From the NCBI RefSeq assembly GCF_000151315.2, contig NW_011887300.1, positions 565,310 through 629,309 on the forward strand: a stretch of DNA of 64,000 bases, in the 5' to 3' direction. Positions 21,379 to 33,489 of this stretch are shown piece after piece (position 1 is the first letter of the stretch; each line of letters begins with the position of its first letter). Made by a program: the position numbers and the translations under genes. Under the pieces are notes generated by a model, which was not told the origin of the DNA, ran no database searches, and saw nothing but the letters and a program-made list of their open reading frames with translations. This DNA comes from Capsaspora owczarzaki ATCC 30864 (Eukaryota; Opisthokonta; Filasterea).

Positions 21379-22488
21379 TCAGGGATCCAACGTAGCGAGA
21401 AGGCAGCCAAACGATGGGCGATCGTCAGATTCGTCGTCAAGACACTCGAGCGCAAGTGTAACAAGCTCGCGGACGCTCTGACTCTCTGCCTCGGTTGGAT
21501 TGAGCGCCGAATCCAGCATGCCATTGATGGCTTGGTTTTTCACAGCCTTCCGCATCTCGTTTTTCAGTCTGGGCCCGGGCTTGGCGGCGGTCATGATCTC
21601 GAGCAGAATCATGCCGAATGAGTAGACGTCCGTTTTGGTGGTCATTCTGCCCTCGATGAGGAACTCGGGGCACATGTAAGCAGCTGTGCCCTGCACGTTC
21701 TGTGTACGCAGGTAGCTTTTATCATGGAGGTGTTGGGCTGCACGAACGAGGCCAAAATCAGACACTTTTGCGTTGAAATGCTCATCCAGCAGAATATTGT
21801 CCGTCTTGAGGTCAAGGTGGAACAGAACATGGTCAGGGAAAGCTGTTTGGACGTAGTGCATGCCGCGGGCGACATCAGCCGCAATCCGATGACGCTGAGA
21901 CCAAGTTAACGGAGGCGTATCTTTCTTGCGACTCAAGCGATCACGAACCGATCCGTTCGGCATGAATTCGTAGACCAGGCATCGCTCGTCGCCTTCTTCC
22001 GCATACGACAGAATGGAAATGATGTTCGGGTGGCGGAATTTCGACAAGGAGTCCAGTTCCGACTTGAATTCGGCAGGGCCTTGTTTGGATTCGGCAGACA
22101 GCTTCTTGATGGCAACATGAGGGCCAGGCAGATTGGCACCGTACACGCGACCGAATGCTCCTTCGCCAAGCAGAGAATCAGCAGCAAAATTGTTCGTGAC
22201 GGAGACAAGAGTTGCGAGGGAAACTTGTGGGATGGGTCCGTCAAAGTTCGACGCTGATGCCGAGTCTTCTTTTTCGCGCTCAAGGACGTCAATCCGATCA
22301 AGAGCTGACTTCAGTTCATGATCCTTGGCAGCAAGCTCCTGATTTTTTGCAGCGAGTTCCTGATCTTTGGCAGCTTTGATACAAACAGCTGAACAAACAA
22401 AAGACTGCAAAAGACTGCGCTTGATCGAAATATTCGCACACTCACTTCCTGTACTCTTATTGCAACAGTTGGCTTTGAAAATATACAT
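21379..22488 (-). CDS. TKL/IRAK- or RLK-like protein kinase
   Basis: Two exons, 22446-22488 and 21379-22388 (57-nt intron, GTGAGT donor), give 350 residues. After a short N-terminus there is a heptad-like repeated segment (AAKDQELAAKNQELAAKDHE), probably a short coiled coil. The kinase domain follows: LLGEGAFGRVYGA, VAIKKL, the loop HLDLKTDNILL (HLD in place of HRD), DFGLVRAA, and GTAAYMCPEF in the activation segment. The pattern NNFAADSLLGEGAFG and MTTKTDVYSFGMILLEIMTA resembles plant RLK/Pelle and animal IRAK kinases. No membrane segment is present, so it is probably cytoplasmic. All core catalytic residues look intact. Confidence 0.82.
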   Translation of the reverse strand: MYIFKANCCNKSTGSECANISIKRSLLQSFVCSAVCIKAAKDQELAAKNQELAAKDHELKSALDRIDVLEREKEDSASASNFDGPIPQVSLATLVSVTNNFAADSLLGEGAFGRVYGANLPGPHVAIKKLSAESKQGPAEFKSELDSLSKFRHPNIISILSYAEEGDERCLVYEFMPNGSVRDRLSRKKDTPPLTWSQRHRIAADVARGMHYVQTAFPDHVLFHLDLKTDNILLDEHFNAKVSDFGLVRAAQHLHDKSYLRTQNVQGTAAYMCPEFLIEGRMTTKTDVYSFGMILLEIMTAAKPGPRLKNEMRKAVKNQAINGMLDSALNPTEAESQSVRELVTLALECLDDESDDRPSFGCLLATLDP

Positions 22489-22699
22489 CGAGGGGGGGGG
22501 GGGCAGAAAAAAAAACAATGAATGACACAACGTCGCCGAGCAAGACCAGAAGCAGCAAACACGAAAGCAAGCGCTCAATTTGCAAACTCCGAAACTTCTG
22601 AAAAACAGAAGACCGACGCGTTGGTTGGGGGGGACCAAACAAGGAAACGAGCAAAAAAAACACAAACCAACCATAAAAAACATGGGTCAAATGTTTGCT

Positions 22700-25591
22700 T
22701 TAGCAAGTGGCCTTGGCGATCGGGTTGTAACGATCGGCGTACGGGGGCATGGAGGGGCAGTTCTCGCGCATGTGGGCGAAGGGCTGGACAGTGTTGAACT
22801 CGGGGAGCTGGATGCGGTACTTGCCGAGAATCTGGCACCACTTGTTGCCGGGGTCGGCAGCCTGGCACTTGGCGGGGATGGGAGCAGTGTCAAACCAGGC
22901 GAGCTCGTACACGTCAAGAGGAGTGAACTCGGCGCAGTTGATGCTGTCGGTGAGGTTGCCAAAGAGGCCGCCAGCCTTGTAAGTGTAGCAGACAAAGACG
23001 TCGCAGACCATGGCAATGCCGTCGGGGTACCACGGCTCGTGGCCGGCGTAAATCCACCAGTCCTGCTCGGGCATGGAGATGAGCTGGCCGAACGAAACGT
23101 TGTGGGCAGCAGCGTGGGCAAAGATCTCGACGCAGCGAGTGTAGGCAGTGCCAAGACGACGGTTGAAGGCCACGTTCCAGAGGGAAGGAGTGTGGAGCTC
23201 GACAAGCAGGGGCTCGAGGATGGGGTCGAGGAGCGAGAGCATGACGACGAGGTAGTGCTGGTCGACGGGGGCGGGCATGTTCTGGTCGGGGGTGTCGAGC
23301 CAGGTGAAGAGCATGTTCTGGAAGCCGTACAGGTTGCCAACAACGGACTTGACAAAGGCAATGGCGGCAGTCTCGTTGAACTGGGCACGCTTCTCGGGCG
23401 ACAGGGGCAGGTGGATGACGTTGTAGTCGGCAGCGGTGGCGTACTTGATCCAGTCAGCGTAGGGGTTGCACTGGACAAGGTTGACGGGCCAGTAGTTGGA
23501 CTTGGACTGCGACTCGCAAATGTTGAGCTCGCCGTCAATCCAGAGGGCAACGGTGGTGTGGCCGAGGGCCGAGCCAGAGCCCCACATGATGGTGGGATCA
23601 AGACCGTCAAGACGGACAATGCCGATAAAGTCGCCAGACTCAATCTCAGAGGGGTCGAGGGGAACCTCAATGGTGGTGCGGGGAACCATCGTCAGGTTGG
23701 CGTAGTCGTGGAGGAACTTGAGGTTGTTCTCGGCAGTCTGGGTGGGGACGTGGGTGGACGAGTTGCCGCCAGTGTTCAGGCCGAGAGCGCCCAGGAAGAG
23801 CTGGAGGGTTTCGTAAATGTCGACAAGGGTCTCGACCTCGTTCTGGAGGAAGCGGAAGACACGGAAGCCGTTGCGGCCAATGTCCTCGAGCTCGGCGGGG
23901 CTGAACTTTTCCCACTCAATGACCTGGACGCCGGCAGCCTTGACAATCTGGCCGTGCCAGCTGGTGACGGTGGCGAAAAAGTAGTAGTCCTCGCAGAACG
24001 TGTTGAGGGGCTTGGACGAGGTGAGCGTCATGGTGGCAGATCCGGCAGTCTGGTCGTACACCATCGACAGCGTGTTGACAGCAAAGCAGCCGCCGGCAAA
24101 GGTGATGGTCTGGTTCATGTTGAGCGAGTTAATGTAGATCGGAATCCAGCCCCAGTAGAGGTCGGGGGCGTAGGGGTTGCCGAGCTCCTCAGCGCGCTTG
24201 TTGATGCGCTTCATGCGGTTTTCGTGGTGGGGCATCATCGAGTCAAAGAGCTCGCCCTGGGACTTGGGAGCGATCTGCTCGACGTGGTCGATGACGACAG
24301 TGTGGCCCTGTTGTGCAAGAAAAAAACAAGAGGAGTTTTTTATTGTTGTTGGTGAGTCAATAAGCCAGTGGGTGAAAATCGACAAAATAAAAATTTAAAG
24401 GAACGGAAAAAAAATCGGCAAAATATGCCGCCATATCACAAGACTCAAACAAAATCGTAAACAAAAAGGACATTTGATACGAAAAAAGTTCACTAAAAAA
24501 CGCTACACTTGTTTCGGTGAATATGCGAAAAAAGATCGAGTTGCGCAAGCACATTGTGCGATGAACTCGAGCGCGCAGCAACCACTCCGCTTGACCGAGC
24601 AATGGTGCGAGTATGACCACATGCTGGTTTCGGATGTGTGTGTGTGTATGTGCTGTGCGTTCCAGGAACCAATGCCACAAAGCGAGCCGACGGGGAAAGA
24701 AAAAAAAGAAAAAAGAAAAAAAAAAGCCTTCACACGACCAACATTTGGCCACACGCTCCCCACACACCCTCATCGCCGCGCTTTTGTCAGCTGGCATGGC
24801 TCTCTTTCTCAATACACCCTGCAGCCACGACGCAGAGCAGCCGAGGGTGTGAAAGACGCACATCCAGATCAAAAAAAGCGATTTTAAAAAACAAATACAA
24901 AAAAGACCGTCGGCAATAACAATCTTTTGTTTTTTTTTTCGCATTTTTTGTATTTCCCCGCCTGCATCTTGCCGTCGCTCGGCTTCCAGACCCTCTCCTC
25001 GTGACGTAGTGCTCACAAAGCAATAACCAACGACACGAAGCGCCAAGCCGCATTCACTGCAGCGCAATTGAACAAAGAAGCACCGATTTGAAAAATCAAA
25101 ATAAAAAAATCCAAAAGGATCGGCAAAAAGGGCTAAAAAAAAAGAAAATTAGTGGAAAAACAACAACAAAAAGTCACAAGTGCATTTCAATAAAAAAGTC
25201 CTGTTTCTCTGCTGCTGCTGCTCGCTGTGCTCCGTGTGGGATGACGCAATGTGACGCACTCTCACCATCAAGTTGTAGTGAAGCAGCGAAACAAAAGACG
25301 GCGCATCCGCAAAAGCAACAGAAGCAAAAGCGAAAAGGGAAAAAGAAATAATAAAAAATAAATGACAAAGCCGGTTTTTTTTTTTTTAGGTTTTCGGCTG
25401 TGTGTGCAAGCCACATTCAAACAAGGGCAAGGGCAGCGAGGGGTTTGTACCTTGCCAGCATGGTGGAAGACTTGCTTGTCGCGGAAGGTCTTCTGCGACT
25501 CGTAGCCCTGGGAGAGGAGCTGCTCGGGCGAGTGTGCGGCGAGCGACGACGCGGCAAGCGCAAGGAGCGCAAGGCACACAAAGGCGCGCAT
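22700..25591 (-). CDS. Secreted protein of unknown function, protist-wide family
   Basis: Two exons, 25451-25591 and 22700-24307, give 582 residues; the 1143-nt intron is the longest in the window. I chose the ATG at 25591, which starts a clear signal peptide (MRAFVCLALLALAASSLAAH). The body has many N-glycosylation sites and a conserved-looking core: GDFIGIVRLDGLDPTIMWGS, then GHTTVALWIDGELNICESQ, YWPVNLVQCNPYADWI and LYGFQNMLFTWLDT. I recall similar uncharacterised secreted proteins in ciliates and algae. The GHT...DGEL...ES pattern is vaguely like papain-fold amidases, but I see no matching nucleophile Cys, so no activity is assigned. Highly biased codon use suggests strong expression. Confidence 0.75.
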
Positions 25592-25800
25592 TGTCAAAGA
25601 AAAAAGAAAAGTGAGGACTGGATTGTGAAACTTTGAGCAAATTTAGAGATGAAATTGCAACAATGGGGAAAATTAACGCACACAAATTTAGATGAAGAAA
25701 CAAGGTAAATTATTGAAAAGAAGAAGGCATGAATGCGAGGGTTGGAAAGAGGGTTGAAGGAAAACGGGGTTGACAGGGAGGTTTTTGTTGGTGTTTTTTT

Positions 25801-26089
25801 TGAGGCAACTTTGGCTCGAGGAACTTGAGCCTTGAGATGTTTATGCCTGCTATATCGTGTACTGAGATTCTTGTGTGTCTCTATCAGCGGTGTGCGGTCT
25901 CCAGAGCTCATAAAAGCTGAGGAGCCGGCTTTTACTTTTGCTGGTGCGTTTTGAAGCAACTTTGGCTCGAGGAGCTTGAGTCTTGAGATGTTTATGCCTG
26001 CTAGAACGTGTACTGAGATTCTTGTGTGTCTCCATCAGCGGTGCGTGGTCTCCAGAGCTCATTCAAGCTGAGGAGCCGGCTTTTACTTT
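25801..26089. repeat. Direct tandem duplication, two copies of about 138 bp at 151-bp period
   Basis: Copies at about 25801-25938 and 25952-26089, separated by 13 bases, differ at about nine positions. Each runs from TGARGCAACTTTGGCTCGAG to GGAGCCGGCTTTTACTTT. Neither copy gives a convincing protein. Confidence 0.9.
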
Positions 26090-28275
26090 GAACGGAGTTG
26101 CTCCCGGCTCTTGCTCATCTGCTTGACACGCAACCCGAATGCACTGAATCTCTGTACTCTCGAGTAAGACCAGCCCCCATAGACCATCGAAGAGCCCAGC
26201 CGAGTTCTTAAAGTGGTTCTGGTTTCGAAAGTGAAAACTTTCCAGATTCCGGTTTTCAGAGACTCTTTTAACGGGCTGGTCGTTTCTCTCGCCATGCTGC
26301 GCACCTCACGTTGCCCGAGAACATCGCTGCAAGTCCACTTGCCAATTGGTGCTTCTATCCGGGCTGTGAAACTGTTTCAACACAACCAACAACAAACCGA
26401 TTGTCCTGATTGCCTTTTGAAACCACACCCGCCAAAGCGCTCGAACCAAAGGCCAGCAACACCACACCCATGCATGTGGCAGAGGCCATAACTGATCGCT
26501 GTTTTCCCAAACAAACAACCGAACAAGCAAACAAACAGAAAAAAAAAGAAAAAAAAAAAACAAAACATTTCCACAGCAACCGAGTGTGTTGTTTCACTTG
26601 TGCGGCATTTCGGGTGCCAGGATCCCGCCGTCCAATCCGTTTCAAGAGGGCACTACGACCACGTCGCGCAACGCGGGTCGGAGCACGTGCGCAGCCCACC
26701 CAGAACACACACGGGCGCAATCCATCCTGGCGGCGAATGAGTCATTGACAACGGCAAATAAAATTGACACCCCTTTTAAGTGCGTCACATTGTCACCTAA
26801 GCCCGGAAGCGAATCTTGAATTGCGCCTCCGCCGCGCCCTCTTTCATCGCACTCCTGGTCCCTTTTATTTGTTGCTTGCTGCAAGCCTTTTGTTCCAAGT
26901 CTCAGACTTGCCTTTGTGGTCTCTGCGGAATACGTCTTGTTTGGACCAGTTTTTTTTTTCTCTATTTTTCTGTATTATTTTACTTTGTTTGTCTCTTTTT
27001 CGTAAGTCGTTTTGTTTCCAGTTAGACTCGCATTTTCCACCTACGCTCGAGTTAGAGAGTTTTTTTTTTTTCTCGTTGTTTTTTTTTTGGTCGGTTTTCG
27101 GTGTAGTTCGTGCTTCCCCTCTCGTTATCCAGCCACCTCTTGCTTTGTTGCTGCCTATAGACCCGCGGTACCGACAGCTCCATGCTTCTGACGCTTGCTG
27201 CTTCTCCAGCGACCTCGGAAAACGCAAGCGTTCAGACGGATGAGAATAGGGCTGAGTTCGTTTTTTTTTTTCCTTCTCTTTTGTGTGGATGTCCCAGGTC
27301 TGGTGTCTGTCTCTGCGCCCATCTGGTGCTTTTGAAGCCTCGCTGTGTCACGTACATTTGCCTATCGGTGGGCCTCTCTCTGTGGGCCTCCTGCACAGCG
27401 ACAGCATCCCTTTTGGATTTTTGCCCCCTTTTTTTTTTCTTATATTTTGCATTGGACTTTCCATTGGATTTTTCGCTTTTTTTTTTTTTTTTGGTCTGCT
27501 ATCGACGTTGCCTGCCGCTCGGTCATCGGCGCCGCCGCTGCTGCTGTGGTCTACCATTCCAGCCATCCTCAGCCGTCGCCCGTCGAGACCGAGCTTGCAG
27601 CAGCAGCGACGTGAGCGCAACGAAAACAACAGCAACAAATAATCATCATAATAATAATAATAATCATACGCCGAATAATAACAATAGAGACAAAAAAAAA
27701 AAAAAAAGAAAAAAAAAAGAAAAAAAAAAAAAAAAGAAGCAGCTCCGTTTTGCATTGCGTTTGACGCGCGCTTTTTGCTCGCCGTTGCTGCATCTTCATG
27801 TGGCTGCTCCCACTGCAGTCATCGTCGTGATGAGAGCACTACACCGTCCCAACGCCGAGATCTTGTTTTCAATGCCAGCAAGTTCAACTTCTGAACTTGG
27901 GTGACGGTCGATGTTTTGGCACAAAAAAAAAAAAAGAAAAAAAAAAAAGGCGGTTTTTTTTTTGTTTCGTCGCTTGTCGTTGGAAATCAGTCAGTCTCTC
28001 ACTTTGCATTGTGTGTTTGTTGAAATAGCAGGTCTTTTTTTTTTCCTTGAGCTTTCCTCGACCTCCCCTCTCTCGTGTTCTCTCTCTCTTTCTCTATCTT
28101 TCTCTATCTTTCTCCTGTTTCAAGCGGTTTTTCCACTTTTTTTTTTTTTTTTTTTCAGTTTTCCCCTTCCCTTTTTTTCCTTTTCTTTTTTCTCTTTTTC
28201 TTCTGGCTTTTGTGAGTGGAGCGTAAGGTCACCACTTTTGCGCCACCGCCACCGCCACTTGCTTCGAGTCGGTGC
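26090..28275. other. Long gene-free region upstream of the RA-PH gene
   Basis: Rich in T and CT tracts on the plus strand, with a TAA-type run at 27630-27665, an A-rich stretch at 27691-27736 and a T run ending in CAG at about 28138-28157. The last could be the acceptor of a 5' UTR intron of the downstream gene. Several frames are open, but none shows conserved motifs. Confidence 0.45.
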
Positions 28276-28486
28276 ATGCCTGCCGCAACCGAAGTCCATC
28301 CGGCCAGCGGCGGCCTGTCCGCACTACGACACACGCCTCCCGGGTCTCCTGCTGGCGGTCCTGCCTCGCTGTCGTCGTCCGTCTCGTCGGTAGCCTCGTC
28401 GTCGTCAGCGTCCAACATGCACAGCTCATCGTCACTCGCGTCCATGTCGAGCGCAACGTCGACCACCAGCTCCAACGCCAACTCGC

Positions 28487-28520
<34 letters not shown>

Positions 28521-29649
28521 CGACCGGCAGGCAGAAAAGGCAGAAAAGGCAGAAAAGCGCGCTGCGAGCGGCCGCGACACTGTCCGAGAGTACCGCCATG
28601 CGCTCACCATGAGCAACACGATGCGCATGTCCAAGCAGCGCAAGACGCTGACCACGGACGCCGTGGCAGAGCTTCGAAGACGCGTCGAACAGTACAACTC
28701 GACGCGCGACGAGCCAAACTTTCATCTGCAGCTCGAAGAGACACAGTCCACCGTCCTGTTCTCGGGCATGGTCAAAATCACCAGCTACCTCACAGGCATG
28801 GAGGCGCGCACAACCATCATGCGCATCAACAATCGCGTCGTGACGCCGGACGTCATTTCGGCGCTCATGACCAAGTACCATCTGGACAAGTCGAACGATG
28901 TTGCCGACTATGAGCTGTTTGTGCACTCGCGCGGGCACGAATGCTCGCTTGTGCCGACCGAATTCCCCCTCGAAATCAAGCTGCTACTCGACACGGATCC
29001 CAGCTTCCCAGACAACAATGTCGAGTTTATCCTGCGGCAGTCCTCCAAGAGCGCAGACCTCTTGCTCAATCAGACCATCCAGAATCCGCTGTTCGAGCGT
29101 CGCGTCTCGATCGTTCCCGACAGCGGCATTCGACTCAAATCGGGCTACCTGAACAAGCGCTCCATGGCGCCCGGCACCACGCGCAACTGGAAGGTCTGCT
29201 ACTTTGTCTTGTCGAACGACTCGCTCGCCTACTACAAGTCATCCAGCGACACGTCTCCGACCGCCGTCTATCACATTTCACAGCTCACCGACATTGAGTA
29301 TGTCGAAGAGTCGCTCATCCGGCGAAAGTACTGCTTCCGCATGGCGTGCCCCTCGTACATTTTCTGCTGCGCCGTCGACGAAAAGTCGTGCCGCGACTGG
29401 GTGGAGCGCTTGCGGCAAGTCCGACAAATGTGGGACTTGCATCCCGAGCAGCAGCGCCACCTGCTCAACCAGCGCCGCCACTGGCGCTACGTGGGCCAAT
29501 TGCCCGCCTCTGGCTCGAGCAGCTCCGCGACGCCAGCTCGCAACCGCTCAACCAGCACTGCCAAGCCGGCATTGACCAAGCCGGACAAGAGCCACAGCTC
29601 GTCCAACAGCCTTTCCGGCATCGCTGCGTTTGGCGTGTCCGACCCTAGT

Positions 29650-29684
<35 letters not shown>

Positions 29685-31455
29685 TAATAATAATGCTGGT
29701 GCTGCCTCTGCTGCCGCGGCTCATACTACAACGCCAGACAAGACGACCGCCGCAGCCGCAGCCGCAGCCCCTGCCGCATCGTCCTCTGCCGTCGAGCCAT
29801 TTTCGTACAACAGCAGCACGTTTGGCTCTGGCTTCCCTGCGATTGGATTCATGTCACCCCAACTCTCCCGCTCGTCTTCTCTCTCGAACGTCAATGGCAC
29901 GATGAACGGAACGGGCGCTGGCACTGCCGACACTGCCGCCGTCGACCACAAGGAGGTGGAGAGCGGATTGTTGAAACTCGGCCGATTCGTGCGGCGAGCC
30001 TCCCACCGATTGTCCCGCAAAAAGTCCGTCTCCGACTCGCACAACCACTCGTCCGCCGACGCTTCGGTCGCCACATCTGCCAGCGTCTCGGCCCCGACGA
30101 CCCCGTCCGCTCCCAAGGAGGTCATCATCACGCCCGGCACGCCACCTCCCAAGCCCAAGCGGTCGCTGCGCAACTCGTTCCGACGCAAGAAGGCAAAGGA
30201 CACTGCAGAGTCTGTCTTTAGCACCGTGGACTCGAGCACCAGCAAGACGTCTGGGGCGGCAACTCCCGCAACATCGTCCGTCTCCTCGGCCGCCACGATT
30301 GCCCCGGCTGACTTTGAGGCCATGTCGCCCGGCTTTTACGGGTCGATGATGGTTCACGACGTGCCCCAGCTCGAGTTTGACGCCTCTGGCATTGACTTTG
30401 AGGACGACGACTACTTTACCCGCTTTGTCAAGGGCGACGACACGAACGCGTGGGAGGGCATCACCATGGTCGAGCTGGGATGTTTTGTCGACTCGCTGAT
30501 CGAGTCAGAGCACACCGCCATTCAAGCAGTTCGTGCGCGCTATGCGGCCCACAAGTTCTTGCTGTTGCACGCCATCGAGTCGCTGACGGAAGACGAGCAG
30601 GAGCTTGCCCAAGTTCGCGCTCAAATCGCCGCCGTGCAAGCAGAGTACCCCGACCATCCCGAGGGCGACACGCATGCCGTGACCACGCCGTCCAAGCGCA
30701 CCATGTCCTCCAAATCGTCGTCCTCATCGTCGGTCGCGTTGCCCGCAAACTTTGTGACGGGCAACCACGTGCCGCCGACCCCGCGCGCCAGCAACGGAAC
30801 GCACATTGCCAGCTCGAACGCGAGCTCTCTGGCTGGCACGCATCCGGGCAGCATATCCAGCATCAACAGCGTTGGTAGTGTTCATAGCGCTGCCAGCAAC
30901 CAGAGCTCGTCTGCGAGCACCCACTCGGGTGATAATCGCTCCAACACGGCGCTGGCCAAGGCAGCCAACCGACTCTCCTGGTCGGGTGTGGCTGACGCGT
31001 CCTTGCAGGACTATGAGCTGAGCAACGCGCTCATGGCCCCTGCCAACACGGGCAACTTGAACGTCCCAGCCCCGCCCACGCTGAAGCGCTCCAAGTCGCT
31101 CACACGCAGCGAGCTCCGCAAGAGCAAGCGCGACAGTTCGCGCGCCCAAAAGGAGCTCGACAAGCGATTGCTGCAGATTGAGAAGGAAAAGAAGGAGCTC
31201 GAGAAGAGACAAAAAGATCTCGAGCGCCGTGAGCGCGACCTGCTTGTGGAGCAGGAGCGTGAACGCGATCGACAGCTCAAGAAGGCCATCAAGACGGGCC
31301 AAGTCGCGACCGAAATGCCCGCTCAAGACAACGCTCATCCCGACGGCGTCGAGCAAGAAGAAGAAGAGCCGCAAGGCATCTTTTCCAAGCTCGTTCGGCG
31401 GCGTTCGACGTTGCGGAAGAAGCGCAATATTGACGAAGTTCCGACGCCGTCCTAA
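28276..31455 (+). CDS. RA-PH tandem-domain adaptor protein
   Basis: Single coding exon of 1059 residues from the first in-frame ATG (28276); an upstream non-AUG or spliced start is possible. Residues 1-150 are Ser-rich with a poly-Gln run. A Ras-association-like domain lies at about 160-260 (VKITSYLTGMEARTTIMRIN, VVTPDVISALMTKYHL, YELFVHSRG). A PH domain follows at about 285-382 (KSGYLNKRSMAPGTTRNWKV to WVERLRQV with the invariant Trp). The long middle is disordered, with basic SLRNSFRRKK-like patches. A coiled coil of alternating E and K/R blocks is at about 945-1010. Adjacent RA and PH domains are the core of MRL (RIAM/lamellipodin) and Grb7 proteins, which link small GTPases to membranes and actin. 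No SH2 domain or poly-Pro EVH1 ligands are seen. Confidence 0.8.
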
Positions 31456-31911
31456 ATCTAGCTTCTTTTTTCTTCTTCTTCTTCTTCTTCTTTCGGTTTT
31501 GCCATTCCTTTGGCGGCCATCCATTCTCGCATCCGCCTGTTTTAGACTCGTTTCCACATTCTCTCGTCGATAATTCTTAGTTTTGACGTCGTGTCGGGCG
31601 TTCGTTCGTCCGACTTGACGTCGTGTTATTTCAAATATCCCCCCCCTCTAACTCTCGTCCCGTCTCCGAGCTCGATTTTTCTGTGTGTATCTGTGTTGTG
31701 TCTTTTTTGCGTCTGTTTGCTTCCATTGCTAGACTTTTGGGGCATTGCCGACCCCTCGTCTTTTGTGCAGTTTGCTTCGTTGTCATCCTATCAAACGCTG
31801 TGTGCTCGTAAATGGTTTTTTTTCTTTTGTTGTTCATGTGCTTCGGCCTCGGTGGCGTTTACTGGTACAAGTTGACGCAAAAATACAAAGGAAAGAGGGT
31901 TGGTTGGCGGA
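31456..31911. other. Convergent 3' intergenic region
   Basis: Lies between the stops of the RA-PH gene and SPT2. T- and C-rich on the plus strand (a TTC repeat at 31465-31493). Probably holds both 3' UTRs; nothing else is seen. Confidence 0.5.
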
Positions 31912-33489
31912 CTATCGGTTCGAAGCAGCTCCACGTTTTTTGGCTGCTTTCAAGGCCGCCTCTGCACGTTCGAGTTCAAGTTCTCGGCGGTCCTCCTCGC
32001 GTGCAATCCGGTCACTGGTGGTGAGCAAAGCACAGGCAGCGCAAAGTCAGGAAGCTGTAAAAAGGCAAAAAGATTGGTTTGATTTGCGTGAACAAACCTG
32101 ATGGCTTCTTCGCGTGCCATTTCCTCGACAGTTGCCTCCATATCGTCGTCCGACGAGGAATAGTCATCAATGTCACTGTGTGTTCAGTCAAAGTGAAGTG
32201 AGGCAAGCAAGACAAATCATCACGAATCGTTTTCCAAAAAAAAAAAAAAATCGAAATCTGCGACCTACTCGTCATCGTCTGCGTAGCCGCCGTAGCGTTC
32301 GCGGTAGAGTGCAGCCATGGCAGGTGACATGTGACTTGTGTCGTCATCAATAAAGTCGTCCAGAGAGTTTGAGCGTTTGAGTGTTGGGCGTTGCTTCGGG
32401 GCGCTTGCAGACGCGAGACGCGGCTTCAATCCGGACGATCTGCTGGCGTCCGCAATTGAAGTGCCGGATTTGTGTGGAGGCTTCGTCACTGCCGATAATG
32501 GCCGTTGTGGCGGCAGCATTGGCTTTGTCGACGCAACCTGCTTTGGCGCAAGTGTTGCAGCGGAGGCCAGTTTGCCACCCGATGGCGCCCCCTTTGCTGG
32601 ATGTGACGGCTGTGATGCGCCACGAGTTGCTGTCGAGTTTGATGGTGGTTTTCCATTTGTGGGAGCTGGTCGGGCACTTGAAGCGTTGACTTTTGGGGCT
32701 GCGGGGGGTGTCTGGCGGTCGTGACTTGACGCCGAGGATTTGGCGGCCAACTGTTGCTTGTTGGACCTTGGTGGGATTGCAGATCGAGCAGCAGCAGCAG
32801 CAGCAGCAGGCTTGGCCATGCTATTCGGTCGCTTGAAGGACGACGATGATGACGACGGCGATGATCTGGATGGCTCTTTGGGCTTGACTGGCTGCTGTGC
32901 AGCGCTTGGCGGTGGATTGGTGTGGAGCTGTGCTACCTGGGCCATCATTTCGGCAAATGACAGCGGCTTGGCTGCCTGCTGCTTTGGTGCAGCGACAGCT
33001 GGAGCCAAACCGCCAGCCGTTTTCGTCTTCGTTTGGGACTGACTCTCACTCTCGAGCCGTGCCCGCTTGCGATCGCCACCGCTTCCGCTACTGGAGCCTG
33101 CTTCCTGCAGATTCCGACGCTGGGGTCGCGATTCGGCCTGCGCTTGAGCCTGAGCCTGCGCGTGAGCTTGTTCTTGATGAGCGACTTGTCGCTCAGCAGC
33201 TTGTTTCGCAGCGCGCGTCTCTGCTGCGATGCGCGCCTGGACCATTGCAGCTGCGCGCTGAGCCTCATCCCTGGCACGGGCCTCAATGTCTGCTTGGACC
33301 TGGAGCTCCTTTGCGCGCTGCTGCGACTCGAACTGCAAGAAATCAACAAACCAAAAAAAGAAGTTAGCTCGGATTTTCTCAGCCAGATGTTGCTCAGAAT
33401 TGAAACAAAACAAAAAGATGAGCGCAAACCTCGAGTTCGCGTCGCTGCTGCTGGCGACTTGCGGCTTCCAGAATATCGCGAAAGCTCAT
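31912..33489 (-). CDS. SPTY2D1: SPT2-like chromatin protein
   Basis: Four exons: 33430-33489, 32269-33332, 32098-32175 and 31912-32014, giving 434 residues. It starts MSFRDILEAASRQQQRRELE. An Ala/Gln/Glu-rich helix with repeated QA pairs follows, then a basic KRARLES nuclear-type signal and a long Ser/Pro/Ala-rich linker. The C-terminal SPT2 region is split over the last three exons: SLDDFIDDD, ALYRERYGGYADDD, then DIDDYSSSDDDMEATVEEM and REEAIRSDRIAREEDRRELE. SPT2 proteins bind H3-H4 and act in transcription-coupled histone recycling. Donors include GTTTGC and GTTTGT, which recur in this genome. The start faces the lipase gene 447 bases away. Confidence 0.88.

Noticed and set aside
22580-24355. 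591-codon open frame on plus opposite the secreted-protein gene
   Set aside because: It is Gly/Val/Asp/Glu-rich, exactly antisense to a codon-biased gene with a signal peptide and conserved blocks, and has no motif of its own.
22700-25591. Phospholipase B-like (PLBD) identity for the secreted protein
   Set aside because: Length and signal peptide fit, but the PLBD nucleophile and NTWxSY-type motifs are absent.
26083-26491. Short frames on both strands after the 151-bp repeat
   Set aside because: Mutually overlapping, short and without family resemblance; composition is not clearly coding.
28216-28275. Upstream GTG start for the RA-PH protein
   Set aside because: No ATG in this stretch and it follows a polypyrimidine-AG that may be a splice acceptor; the first ATG at 28276 is preferred.
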